DNA of 38,815 nt from Bacteroides sp. UBA1773 (GTDB lineage Bacteria > Bacteroidota > Bacteroidia > Bacteroidales > Bacteroidaceae), in contig DCGR01000075.1 of assembly GCA_002315285.1 (NCBI GenBank), positions 6,260 through 45,074 of the forward strand. The letters run 5' to 3'. The first letter of the stretch is position 1, and the number at the start of each line of letters is the position of its first letter. The notes under the pieces were generated by a model. The model saw nothing but the letters and a program-made list of their open reading frames with translations, was not told the origin of the DNA and made no database searches. This document shows positions 25,051 to 33,359 of the stretch, piece after piece. Made by a program: the position numbers and the translations under genes.

Positions 25051-26397
25051 TCATCGGACATCCTCAACGTCCTCAAACAACATGGCAGGACGTAAATCAG
25101 GATTCTTCGTGCGAAGTTCCATCCCCTCAAATTTGACATTGCGCGCATGACGTACAAAAAAACCGTAGGCAGGAAGCACACCAAACATCGTCGCCTCTGG
25201 ATAGCTTGCTTCCTTCTCCTCAGGTTTGGCAACAATCTTATCTGGATTACCAGCAAAATCCATCGTGATATTTCTCAACGTAATATTCTCTACAGGATGC
25301 CCTGCCAAACCGGTTATTGAGCACCCTACCTCTCCTGCATCCAAGGCCATCACATTTGAGATGAGCACATTCTTCAACACCCCCACGTTCTCTACAGGGA
25401 TGCCTTCGGCGTATGGCCTGGATCGGTTGCCCAAACGTATGAAAATAGGTGAACGGGTACCACGTATCATGATGTTCGACACGACAACACCATCCAGCAC
25501 ACCACCATCGACCATTTCAATCGAAATGCCGGAGATGCCATCCCGGAAGCCAAAGATTTTCGGTTCTGCCACATTTGAAGGTTTCACCACACAATCCGCA
25601 ATCAAGATGTTTCGGAAACCACCATTCGTTTCCGTTCCAAGTTTAATACCATTACAATGCGACGAGATTACACAATTCGTAATCGATACATTCTCGCACA
25701 TCCGAGGGGAAGTGCTTTTCAAAGTAATGGCATCATCGTCCGAATCGCATATCAGGCCATGAACCGTCACATTATGGCACCCATCCAAATCAAGGGCATC
25801 ATTGTTCTTCGTGGCACGATTGTAAATTCGCAAATCACTCAATTGCAAATCATCGCAAGCCAAGTAATGTTGCATCCAACATCCCGAATTACGTAATGTC
25901 ACATCTTTCACCGTGATGTTTTTACTCGTCACAAAACGTATCAGATGCGGTCGTTCCAAGCCCTCATCCTTTTCTTTGCGCTTCACAAAAACCTCACCTT
26001 GACCATCTATTGTTCCCTCTCCGCAAATACCACTATTACAGAGGTTTTCTCCATAGATAAGTTGAATGGTAGCTTCCCATGTCCGCAACGACAAGAAAGC
26101 AGGCTTCACAGGTATATAATCCTGTTTATCCTTGCTACCATAAAGCACAGCCCCAGGAGACAGATACAGATACACATTGCTTTTCAGGAAGAGGCTACCC
26201 GTCTTGAATTTTCCTGCAGGGACAATCACCTTGCCACCTCCTTCAGCATGACATGCATCAATAGCCTGCTGAATAGCCCCTGTACTCAAGACCGTTGTGT
26301 CGGCCTGAGCGCCATAAGTGGTTATCACATGATTTTCTGCAAATCCGCCCATGCTCATTGTAGCAAGTGCCATTAGAATCAATGTTTTCTTCCGCAT
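25051..26397 (-). CDS. Secreted GH28 family glycoside hydrolase (polygalacturonase-like)
   Basis: A 448-residue enzyme with a cleavable signal peptide (cut near M-G-G-F-A-E at about 20), so periplasmic or exported. It has a right-handed beta-helix with family-28 motifs. N-N-D-A-L-D-L-D replaces the usual N-T-D-G-x-D, and S-D-D-D-A-I-T-L-K-S carries the catalytic Asp pair. S-H-C-N-G-I-K-L-G-T-E supplies the G-x-K subsite where fungal enzymes have R-I-K. It likely hydrolyses galacturonan or rhamnogalacturonan linkages of pectin; the exact substrate is not settled by sequence. The ATG at 26397 is chosen because the signal peptide starts there and a full promoter lies just upstream. It is transcribed separately from the GH88-CE15 gene behind it. 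No SusC/SusD pair is in the window. Confidence 0.9.
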   Translation of the reverse strand: MRKKTLILMALATMSMGGFAENHVITTYGAQADTTVLSTGAIQQAIDACHAEGGGKVIVPAGKFKTGSLFLKSNVYLYLSPGAVLYGSKDKQDYIPVKPAFLSLRTWEATIQLIYGENLCNSGICGEGTIDGQGEVFVKRKEKDEGLERPHLIRFVTSKNITVKDVTLRNSGCWMQHYLACDDLQLSDLRIYNRATKNNDALDLDGCHNVTVHGLICDSDDDAITLKSTSPRMCENVSITNCVISSHCNGIKLGTETNGGFRNILIADCVVKPSNVAEPKIFGFRDGISGISIEMVDGGVLDGVVVSNIMIRGTRSPIFIRLGNRSRPYAEGIPVENVGVLKNVLISNVMALDAGEVGCSITGLAGHPVENITLRNITMDFAGNPDKIVAKPEEKEASYPEATMFGVLPAYGFFVRHARNVKFEGMELRTKNPDLRPAMLFEDVEDVR

Positions 26398-26420
26398 ATA
26401 TGTTCTCTTTTTTACGTTTG

Positions 26421-26451
26421 CAAAATTAGTCAATCTTTTCCTTGGCTCAAA
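26421..26451 (-). promoter_or_regulatory. Well-formed promoter of the GH28 gene
   Basis: On the minus strand TTTG (26448-26451) and TAATTTTG (26421-26428) are separated by exactly 19 nt, the best match to the Bacteroidetes housekeeping promoter in the window. It predicts a start about 20 nt before the ATG at 26397. Confidence 0.7.
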
Positions 26452-26522
26452 ATCATAAAACATCTTTCTTATCGGGAAAAATCGTAATAACGGTACTCAC
26501 GACAACATGGGCACAACCAACC

Positions 26523-26549
26523 AAAAAGGGCAGGTCCAAAGACCTGCCC
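26523..26549 (-). terminator. Intrinsic terminator after the GH88-CE15 gene
   Basis: A perfect 9-bp GC-rich stem (26541-26549 with 26528-26536), a 4-nt loop, and five T residues on the minus strand immediately after (26523-26527). It lies 29 nt beyond the stop codon and separates this gene from the GH28 promoter downstream. Confidence 0.88.
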
Positions 26550-26578
26550 AGAACAAATCACGAATAACCTCGACCAGC

Positions 26579-28978
26579 TTACTTCAAGAAACGATCTGCA
26601 AACTTGATTTTCTCAGCCCAGTCGAGCGATGTCACATCATGCTTTCCGCGACGCACGTAGTAATCCACATTGCCCGCCTTGTCGTTACCCCACAATCTAT
26701 ACACAGCCTTGGCTTCTTGTGCCGACAAGGCCTCACCCATTGGGTCCGACCATTGGTCATTCTCCGCGCTCGAGATTCCGACAGGACGCGGAGCACTCAG
26801 CGCTATCAATTCATGTTGGTCGAAAGGAAGCGTACTTTCGTTGTCGCTATATTTTTTGAAGTTTTCGCAAAACCAATGAGGGAAATTGGTATTGATGCGA
26901 AGTAAGGTTTCTCCAAAAGCACGACGTGAGAGCGCAGCACCGCCACAACCAGACTCGTTTGAGAACATCACGGCAAAACGGGTGTCAACCGCACCTGCCC
27001 ACAAAGCCGTCTTTCCTAATCTTGAATGGCCAAACACCGCCACACGCTTGGCGTCTATGGCCGCATCTGTTTCCATGTAATCAAGCGCACGGCTCAGCCC
27101 CCAAGCCCAAGCAGCAATGGTGCCCCATTCATCTGCCTTCGGATAGGTTTGACCGTTTGCATAAAACAAGGGATGAACACCATTTTGGAATTCATCATGA
27201 TTGTCAGGATCCACATCTCCTCGATAGAATGTTGCCAAGCCATAGCCAGCACCAAGAATCAGGTCAAGATCCCAACGGCTTTCCGCTGCACCTCTCACCA
27301 CTTCTATCTTCTCTCCATAACGAGCCAGTTCAGCCTCAGTAGGAAGAAGAATGCCCGGGTCGGAGTTGATGGCCCAATTGCCCTTGAAGTTAATGCCCAG
27401 GAACATAGGTACGGCACCTTTTGCATTGTTTGGCAGGTAAATCAACAATTTCATATAGTTGTCACCCGCAGCATTGAATATCACTTTTATCTCCTTGCGT
27501 GTGGCCTTTCCTCCCAACGCATTCTTGTCGCAATAAAGTTCCTCGAAACGCAAATCGGCAGGTTTGCCAGGAGCCTTACCAAACATCTCACGTGTAAACA
27601 TCTCAAGCAGTTCCGGACGACGCTGCTTTTCCCATTGATCGACTGTGGTCACGCGAGTGCCATCATTCATCGTCAAGGCATCAGGCAACGTATAAGTAGG
27701 CACCTTCATTTCATCGTAGTTTGCCTCACGATTTGCATAAACAGGAAGTACAACTGGGCGACCAGTCTCAATACGTTCCTTGCGGACCAAAGCCTCCAGG
27801 AAATAATAATCAGCGTAAATGATTGGCGTATCGATTTCCTTCCCTGTAGGATAATTGCCAGTGCTGGCAAAGGTCAGGAAGCCATGATTCTTTCCGGCTT
27901 TCGAACGGAACTTCTTCGTGATGCTGCTTACTATTTTATCAGCACATTCCTTATACCAAGTGCCCTTTTCTGCCGACATCGTACTCAATTCGTACAAAGC
28001 CGATGCCATGATGGCTGCTGCCGACACATCACGTGGAGCCTTCTTCGGGATGTCAGGAGCATTGAAATCCCAGAATGTCACCATGTCCTTCGGCATACTC
28101 GGATGATTCAGAATATAAGCGGCAATATGTTCAGCCTGTTCCAAATATTTCTTATCGTTGGTCTCACGATAACACATGGTATAGCCATACAAGCCCCAAG
28201 CCTGTCCACGAGCCCAAGACGAGTCGTCAGCATAACCTTGATGAGTCTGATGAAGGTTCGCTTTTCCATCGCCATCCACATTGTAGTTCACCACATGATA
28301 CGAGCTGTAATCCGAGCGGAAATGATTCTTTATGGTATTGTCGGCATGGCTCACTGCAATGTCACGAAAGCGTTTGTCGCCACTCTGCTTCGATGCCCAG
28401 AACAAAAGTTCAAGATTCATCATGTTGTCGATGATTACCGGATACGACCATTTCTTGTTGGCGTTCCACGACTGTATGCAACCCACGTTAGGTTTGTACC
28501 GGGTAATCAGCGATCGTGAAGTCTCGAGCAGAATGTCAGGATAGCTCTTGTCACGAGTAAGCCGCAGGCCATTGCCATAGCTACAAAACATGATGAAGCC
28601 CAGGTCATGCGTACCCGTATAAGTTTTGTCTTCTTCCAGATAAGCAGTGAATTTCTGCGCCTTCTCTTTCCAAAAATCATCCTTGGTCATTTCATACATA
28701 TACCACAACATGCCCGGAAAGAATCCCGAACGCCATCCACGAGGTGCATCCATTTGGATGGAGCCATCGGGCAACAGCAAACCTGGGGAAACCCTATTGG
28801 CATCCTTGGTTCCTTGGTGTTCTGCGATGTAAGTTTCCACATCGTTCACCAACACACGCAGTTGCTTGTCAGCAAACTCAAAATTCTCACGAACTGTCTT
28901 ATCCTTGATGTTCGTCAGCTGAGCTTCAGCCCACAAACAAGGAAATGACAACAATAAAATCAAAAAGACTTTTTTCAT
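26579..28978 (-). CDS. Secreted two-domain enzyme: GH88 unsaturated uronyl hydrolase + CE15-like esterase
   Basis: A 799-residue fusion with a signal peptide (cut near A-E-A-Q, residue 20). Residues about 25-400 are a GH88 (alpha/alpha)6 barrel that removes 4,5-unsaturated uronic acids from oligosaccharides made by lyases. Asp125 in T-H-D-L-G-F and Asp184 in I-I-D-N-M-M correspond to the two catalytic-site aspartates, and W-A-R-G-Q-A-W-G-L-Y-G at 255-265 is the family signature. Residues about 425-799 are an alpha/beta hydrolase of the glucuronoyl-esterase (CE15) type. Its nucleophile is Ser652 in G-H-S-R-L-G-K, with candidate acid Glu675 in S-N-E-S-G-C-G-G and His780 near the C terminus. The combination suggests removal of an ester from a uronic acid and cleavage of the uronyl residue by one protein. 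It has its own promoter and a strong terminator. The substrate (pectic or glucuronoxylan-derived) is undetermined. Confidence 0.9.
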   Translation of the reverse strand: MKKVFLILLLSFPCLWAEAQLTNIKDKTVRENFEFADKQLRVLVNDVETYIAEHQGTKDANRVSPGLLLPDGSIQMDAPRGWRSGFFPGMLWYMYEMTKDDFWKEKAQKFTAYLEEDKTYTGTHDLGFIMFCSYGNGLRLTRDKSYPDILLETSRSLITRYKPNVGCIQSWNANKKWSYPVIIDNMMNLELLFWASKQSGDKRFRDIAVSHADNTIKNHFRSDYSSYHVVNYNVDGDGKANLHQTHQGYADDSSWARGQAWGLYGYTMCYRETNDKKYLEQAEHIAAYILNHPSMPKDMVTFWDFNAPDIPKKAPRDVSAAAIMASALYELSTMSAEKGTWYKECADKIVSSITKKFRSKAGKNHGFLTFASTGNYPTGKEIDTPIIYADYYFLEALVRKERIETGRPVVLPVYANREANYDEMKVPTYTLPDALTMNDGTRVTTVDQWEKQRRPELLEMFTREMFGKAPGKPADLRFEELYCDKNALGGKATRKEIKVIFNAAGDNYMKLLIYLPNNAKGAVPMFLGINFKGNWAINSDPGILLPTEAELARYGEKIEVVRGAAESRWDLDLILGAGYGLATFYRGDVDPDNHDEFQNGVHPLFYANGQTYPKADEWGTIAAWAWGLSRALDYMETDAAIDAKRVAVFGHSRLGKTALWAGAVDTRFAVMFSNESGCGGAALSRRAFGETLLRINTNFPHWFCENFKKYSDNESTLPFDQHELIALSAPRPVGISSAENDQWSDPMGEALSAQEAKAVYRLWGNDKAGNVDYYVRRGKHDVTSLDWAEKIKFADRFLK

Positions 28979-29273
28979 GGATTATCCTAATTTATAATGA
29001 ATGAATAAACTTGTCGCAAAGTTACATATTTTTTCAAATAAGAAGATGTTTTAAAATGGTCGATTAAAAATTTATGAAAGATTTTCGAGATGAGAATTCG
29101 ACTATTTATAAGGGGTAATGGGGTTCCATTATGACTGAAAAAAGACGGATTTTCAGCCGAAAAGATTTTATAAAGGATTAATAGGAGCATTTCAAAAACA
29201 GCTTCTCAGTAATGGTGCACCACATTATATATTCTTGTCTCTGAATTTTTCATGTGTTCTCGTATGAAACGGA
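28979..29273. other. Intergenic region with small hairpins, no gene seen
   Basis: 295 nt, AT-rich. It holds the GH88-CE15 promoter box, a small inverted repeat TAATGG/CCATTA (29116-29131) and a weak stem CTGAAAA/TTTTCAG (29135-29156) that might help end transcription from the phosphoesterase gene upstream. A 67-codon open frame on the minus strand (28987-29190) has no recognisable domain and I do not call it a gene. Confidence 0.5.
29017..29024 (-). promoter_or_regulatory. -7 promoter box of the GH88-CE15 gene
   Basis: Reads TAACTTTG on the minus strand and predicts a leader of about 35 nt before the ATG at 28978. No TTTG at ideal -33 spacing. Confidence 0.5.
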
Positions 29274-31175
29274 TTAAAAATTTTGTTGCAGAATAATTTC
29301 TCCCTTGGCGTCATACACATCGGCATGTAACTCTTTTCCTTTCTTTTTCAACACAATAACAGTACCATGCTTCGGTCCATCACCCACAATTACAGGATAC
29401 TTACATCCATCAACACCTTTAGGATGGAAGGCGAAACGGTGAGTATGTCCCCCAATGGCAAGACTGAACGGAGCGGATGCCAACACATCACGCCATAACT
29501 CCAACGACGGATGGTATCGATCGCCATTGCCAAATATGGGGATATGACTTATCATGACTCGTTTGGAAGCATTTTTGAACTCACGACTTTTCACTTCCTG
29601 TTTCAAGAATGAAAGTTGTTCGTGACGAAGTTGGGTAAAATCGTTTAGGCTTGCATATACAGCCATAGAGTCAGGTTTGTCTTCACCACAATCAAGCATC
29701 ACGAAACGTGTGTCACCCCACGAGAATGCGCTGTATGTCTTATCCCCATGATACCCTACAAGTCGATGCATGCCAGCAGAATATGAATTACGGATTTCGT
29801 GGTTCCCACGTAGAAAGATTATGGGACATGACGCACCGTTCACGGCATCTGTAAGATTGTGAATCATAGTCATGGCATGTTGTCGGTCCGATGGTTCTGG
29901 TATGCAATCGCCATTGAACATGATGAAATCGGGCTTGATGTGTTGCACTGACCGACGAAGGGCCTGGAAGGTTTCCTGATTGCAATGCAGGTCATTGAAT
30001 ATGAATGCCTGAAAATCGGCCGACTCATCAGCAGGCGTTCGAAACGAGTGGAAAGCCGTACGGATAGTATCACCAAAATGATTCTCGTAGCCTTTCTTCT
30101 CTAACAATTCCACCGCACAAACACGATAGAAATAACAAGAACCAGGCTGGAGATTTTGCAACCGGATTTTATTCTCAATATCAAAGCACACTTCTTGGCC
30201 ATCGAGCAATGTCCGTGCCTTCTGCGTGTGCAGGGAATCGGTACCATACTCTACCCAACAGTGACAAACACTATTGGTCTGAAACATCACGGTCATGCTG
30301 GTAGGTTGAGGATCTTGCAAGTAAGGCTGTGTCGTCATCAACTTGTGTGCTGGAGTTGGCAAAAGCAATTCGGCCACAAGAGGTCGGTGATCGGATGCGG
30401 ATCTTTCATCAATTACCCGATTACTGATGACCACAGCAGGCTCATCGGCAAACGGACGATAGTTGGCCATAGGGGCATCATCGGCACCGACCCTATGCGG
30501 CCGATGTTTCCCCTTGAATACGGCAATGTAATCAATGCATCGATCTGGGTTGTCGGCAGGGAATGAAAGTTGCAACTTGTTGTTGCAGATATAAAAAATT
30601 TGTTGAAACGCCTTGATGAATTCCGAGTCAGGAGTGGCATTGAGGTCGCCAGCCACGATAAAAGGTTTCTCGGACTTGGCAGCCTCTTGCTCGATGATGG
30701 GAATAGAAGCCATGCGATCGGCTGGGGTGAGCGACAAATGCGTACAGGCAAATATGTATTGGTCGAATTCAGCGACCAGCAACGAACGTGCCTCCTCCTT
30801 TCCCGGTAAAGCAATACGATAGGAACGTAAAGGGCATTGTCTGCTCAGGATGCCAACGCCATATTTTCCCTTGTCAAAATCAATGCTTCCACCGAACACC
30901 TGATGATACAGCGTAAGCTTGCTCAGTTCTTCCATTTCCGAGATGTAGCCCGACCGCTTCGCCATACTGTCAAGTTCTTGAACTGCAATGATGTCAGCAT
31001 TGAACGAGCGCAACACTTCGGCTGTACGAGGCAAATCCATGACATTCTGAATATTGCACCCATGACAAATGTTATAAGTGGCAACGCGCAAACGTAAGGG
31101 CAATTCATCCGCATACAATCCGTTTGTGAAACACAAAACCACCAGAACGAATAAAAGCATCTTGAAAAATCTCAT
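29274..31175 (-). CDS. Secreted EEP nuclease/phosphatase - Fn3-like - metallophosphoesterase fusion
   Basis: A 633-residue exported protein with two phosphoesterase domains. Signal peptide to about residue 22. Residues about 28-273 are an endonuclease/exonuclease/phosphatase (EEP) fold, with Asn35 in T-Y-N-I, Glu67 in V-Q-E-L-D, Asp177 and Asn179 in G-D-L-N-A-T, and Asp262-His263 in S-D-H-R-P. Residues about 277-380 resemble the Fn3-like N-terminal domain of purple acid phosphatases (Q-P-Y-L-Q-D, then L-Q-P-G-S-C-Y-F-Y-R-V). Residues about 388-610 are a calcineurin-like metallophosphoesterase, with D395-x-H397, G-D at 422-423, G-N-H-E around Asn458, His544, and G-G-H-T-H with His577 and His579. 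Both metal sites look complete. The ATG at 31175 is preferred over a GTG 9 nt upstream because the signal peptide begins there. It lies 71 nt after menD; substrates are unknown, and phosphate scavenging from nucleic acids or phosphodiesters is plausible. Confidence 0.88.
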   Translation of the reverse strand: MRFFKMLLFVLVVLCFTNGLYADELPLRLRVATYNICHGCNIQNVMDLPRTAEVLRSFNADIIAVQELDSMAKRSGYISEMEELSKLTLYHQVFGGSIDFDKGKYGVGILSRQCPLRSYRIALPGKEEARSLLVAEFDQYIFACTHLSLTPADRMASIPIIEQEAAKSEKPFIVAGDLNATPDSEFIKAFQQIFYICNNKLQLSFPADNPDRCIDYIAVFKGKHRPHRVGADDAPMANYRPFADEPAVVISNRVIDERSASDHRPLVAELLLPTPAHKLMTTQPYLQDPQPTSMTVMFQTNSVCHCWVEYGTDSLHTQKARTLLDGQEVCFDIENKIRLQNLQPGSCYFYRVCAVELLEKKGYENHFGDTIRTAFHSFRTPADESADFQAFIFNDLHCNQETFQALRRSVQHIKPDFIMFNGDCIPEPSDRQHAMTMIHNLTDAVNGASCPIIFLRGNHEIRNSYSAGMHRLVGYHGDKTYSAFSWGDTRFVMLDCGEDKPDSMAVYASLNDFTQLRHEQLSFLKQEVKSREFKNASKRVMISHIPIFGNGDRYHPSLELWRDVLASAPFSLAIGGHTHRFAFHPKGVDGCKYPVIVGDGPKHGTVIVLKKKGKELHADVYDAKGEIILQQNF

Positions 31176-31246
31176 ATTTATCACAGTATAATTGATTGAT
31201 TATGTTGTCAGAATAACAGGTTCACATACGGGACACAAACAAGGAA

Positions 31247-32902
31247 TCATGATAGTATATGGCTCTTTAACTGATGAAAATATTCACGTAAATAACGCAT
31301 TCCCCTCTCCTTGTCTGTAAAAACCTCAAGAAACATAGGTTGTGTGGATGCCGAAGTGAACTCAGGCATGACAAAGTCAAGGTCTTCAGTATCAAGTGCC
31401 ACCAGATAATCAAAGCCTCTATGCTCTGCCCACGAACGCGCCGAAGCTGTATGTTCAGCCGTGAGAAAGCGTCTGGCTTGCTCTGACCCCTCTACGCCAG
31501 GCATGTTTTGGAAACATTCCCCTCCCCTGTTATTAAGAAGCATAATATGCAGGTTCGCGGTGAAAGGCAGAGAGAGCAATGCATTCATATCTGTAAAGAA
31601 GCTGAGATCGCCAATCACGACAAAGTTGATTTTCGTGGAAAGCGAAGCATATCCCAAGGCAGTGGAAAGTGCACCTTCCGTTCCATTAACCCCTCCATTA
31701 CAACAAACCTCCACACCATCGGGCATGCGAAACATCTGTGCATAGCGTAAAGGAGAACCGCAGGATAAGTGAAGTGCACAATCATGAGGTAATGCACGAA
31801 TCAACTTCCCTATGGCATGCAGTTCACAATAAGGCACGTCAGGCTCAGGAATATTGCAGCAGAATGTTTCCCATTGGGCAGGAAATTCCGTCGGTAAGCT
31901 TTCTGTCTTCGATGCCACATTTTCCAGAAAATCGAACGGATTCATCTCGATTACACGAGTCAGACAACCAAACGTATCGACCAAAGCCCCCTCCTCACTG
32001 ATGTGCCAATGTTCTGTAGGGGGGTGGTTGCGCAGGAATTTCTTCAACGACTTTGACATAACCTGTCCACCGTAGGTAATTAGCAGTTGAGGAGCCAAAG
32101 CCTCCTGTTGCAACTCGTTCATGGCACAAATAGCAGCATCAAAGTTGCGAATGGCTACGCCTGGAGTAGTTTGGTTACTCCAGTTTTCGCTTAGCCATGC
32201 GAATTGTTTTCGTAGAGGGCCGACATCTGTTTTGTCAAATTCATAAATCAAGCTCATCTGCCCTACAACAACCATTCTACGTGTGAAATGGGCAAGCACT
32301 GCTTCAAGTTCAAAAGAGTCATTCATCGATTGTCGCAACACAACCCGTTCGTCCGGCAGTGTTTTGGCCGTGTAACGAAACATAGGCTCACCTACCGACA
32401 GATTGATGTGTATTGGACCTTTCCCTCGATGATTCAATGCAAGAAGAGCCTCGTTGATGAGCAGATTATTATATCTGGTCTCGTCATCGTTCCCTATTTC
32501 CGAAAGACAAATGCTTTTTTTCACCAACCCACTGAACACTTTTGTTTGGGGCATACATTCCTCGGCTCCTTGTCGGCTATCAGCACGTGGATGGTCAGTG
32601 GAGATGATGATGAGTGGCACCTGTTGATAGAATGCCTCAGCTACTGCAGGGAAAAGATTGAGCAACGCTGATCCCGAATTACATACAACCGCCGCAGGCT
32701 TACCCGTTTGAAGCGCAATGCCGATGGCAAAAAAGCCCGCGCCACGTTCATCGGTAATCTGATGGCAATGAAACTCATCCATCTGCAAAAACGTATATGC
32801 CACAGCCGCACAGCGTCCACCCGGGCACAAGACGAAATCCCGCACTCCATGTTGGCGCAACAATGCGGTAAGCTGCAATATGTGTTTTTTCTCAGAATAC
32901 AT
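31247..32902 (-). CDS. menD: MenD-like thiamine-diphosphate enzyme with altered substrate site
   Basis: A 551-residue cytosolic protein homologous over its full length to SEPHCHC synthase, the enzyme joining isochorismate and 2-oxoglutarate in menaquinone synthesis. Cofactor residues look intact: Glu52 in T-D-E-R (cofactor-activating Glu), G-D-L-S at 431-434, and Asn457/Asn458 of the Mg/diphosphate motif. Against the E. coli enzyme as I remember it, substrate residues differ: Ser32 is Gly29, Arg107 is His104, Asn117 and Gln118 are Glu114 and Glu115, Arg293 is Ser285, Ser391 is Gly382. Arg33, Lys292 and Arg395 equivalents remain (Arg30, Lys284, Arg386). The reading frame is intact, so simple decay is not obvious. 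It starts 2 nt after a hotdog thioesterase gene. It is either a divergent MenD or a homologue with another acceptor. Confidence 0.82.
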   Translation of the reverse strand: MYSEKKHILQLTALLRQHGVRDFVLCPGGRCAAVAYTFLQMDEFHCHQITDERGAGFFAIGIALQTGKPAAVVCNSGSALLNLFPAVAEAFYQQVPLIIISTDHPRADSRQGAEECMPQTKVFSGLVKKSICLSEIGNDDETRYNNLLINEALLALNHRGKGPIHINLSVGEPMFRYTAKTLPDERVVLRQSMNDSFELEAVLAHFTRRMVVVGQMSLIYEFDKTDVGPLRKQFAWLSENWSNQTTPGVAIRNFDAAICAMNELQQEALAPQLLITYGGQVMSKSLKKFLRNHPPTEHWHISEEGALVDTFGCLTRVIEMNPFDFLENVASKTESLPTEFPAQWETFCCNIPEPDVPYCELHAIGKLIRALPHDCALHLSCGSPLRYAQMFRMPDGVEVCCNGGVNGTEGALSTALGYASLSTKINFVVIGDLSFFTDMNALLSLPFTANLHIMLLNNRGGECFQNMPGVEGSEQARRFLTAEHTASARSWAEHRGFDYLVALDTEDLDFVMPEFTSASTQPMFLEVFTDKERGMRYLREYFHQLKSHILS

Positions 32903-32904
32903 GG

Positions 32905-33339
32905 TTACTTCCTATCAGTCTGTTCCTTCAAAATCATGTTTGTCACACGGACGATACTTATAGGGCGTCCACTATCCGTATTGATAGTCACATTCCACAC
33001 ATGGGTCGTCTGCCCCTTATGTTCTATTCGGGCCGTTGCAATGACTTTCTCACCCACAGAAGCCCATCCCACATGGTTGCCACTGATCTGCACCCCAACG
33101 GGACGTTCGTTATCGGCACACAGATAGAAAGAACCATGACCAGCCAACATCTCAGCCAATGCCAGCGAAGCGCCACCATTGATGCGTCCGAACGGCTGGC
33201 AGGTGCGTTCATCAACCATCATCTCTGCCTGAATCATCTCTTCACCCACCATATCATGGAATTTCACCCCCAAGGTCTCTTCCATACAATTTCCCCAATA
33301 TGGTTGGTTTTCCAACATTTTCAAACCTTTTTCCGTCAT
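32905..33339 (-). CDS. Hotdog-fold thioesterase (DHNA-CoA thioesterase/EntH-like)
   Basis: A 144-residue single hotdog domain of the PaaI/YdiI type, whose E. coli relatives hydrolyse 1,4-dihydroxy-2-naphthoyl-CoA or aryl-carrier thioesters. The active-site block is Q-P-F-G-R-I-N-G-G-A-S-L-A-L-A-E at residues 48-63. Gln48 and the catalytic Glu63 are present, but the residue at position 54, His in the usual H-G-G-A-S, is Asn here. The C-terminal strand with H-K-G-Q-T-T-H-V-W-N-V follows the family. The ATG at 33339 is chosen because a promoter box lies 20 nt upstream and the numbering then matches the family exactly; upstream in-frame starts would include promoter sequence. It is cotranscribed with the MenD-like gene, which suggests a shared pathway, menaquinone or a derivative of it. 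Confidence 0.88.
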   Translation of the reverse strand: MTEKGLKMLENQPYWGNCMEETLGVKFHDMVGEEMIQAEMMVDERTCQPFGRINGGASLALAEMLAGHGSFYLCADNERPVGVQISGNHVGWASVGEKVIATARIEHKGQTTHVWNVTINTDSGRPISIVRVTNMILKEQTDRK

Positions 33340-33359
33340 TCTTGTTACGAATTTGACTA

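Noticed and set aside
27026..28519. 497-codon open frame on the plus strand opposite the GH88-CE15 gene
   Set aside because: Antisense shadow of a gene whose two enzyme domains are well supported; its translation is rich in H, I and R and shows no domain.
28987..29190. 67-codon frame in the gap between the GH88-CE15 and phosphoesterase genes
   Set aside because: No domain, AT-rich, overlaps the likely promoter of the GH88-CE15 gene; could be real only with expression evidence.
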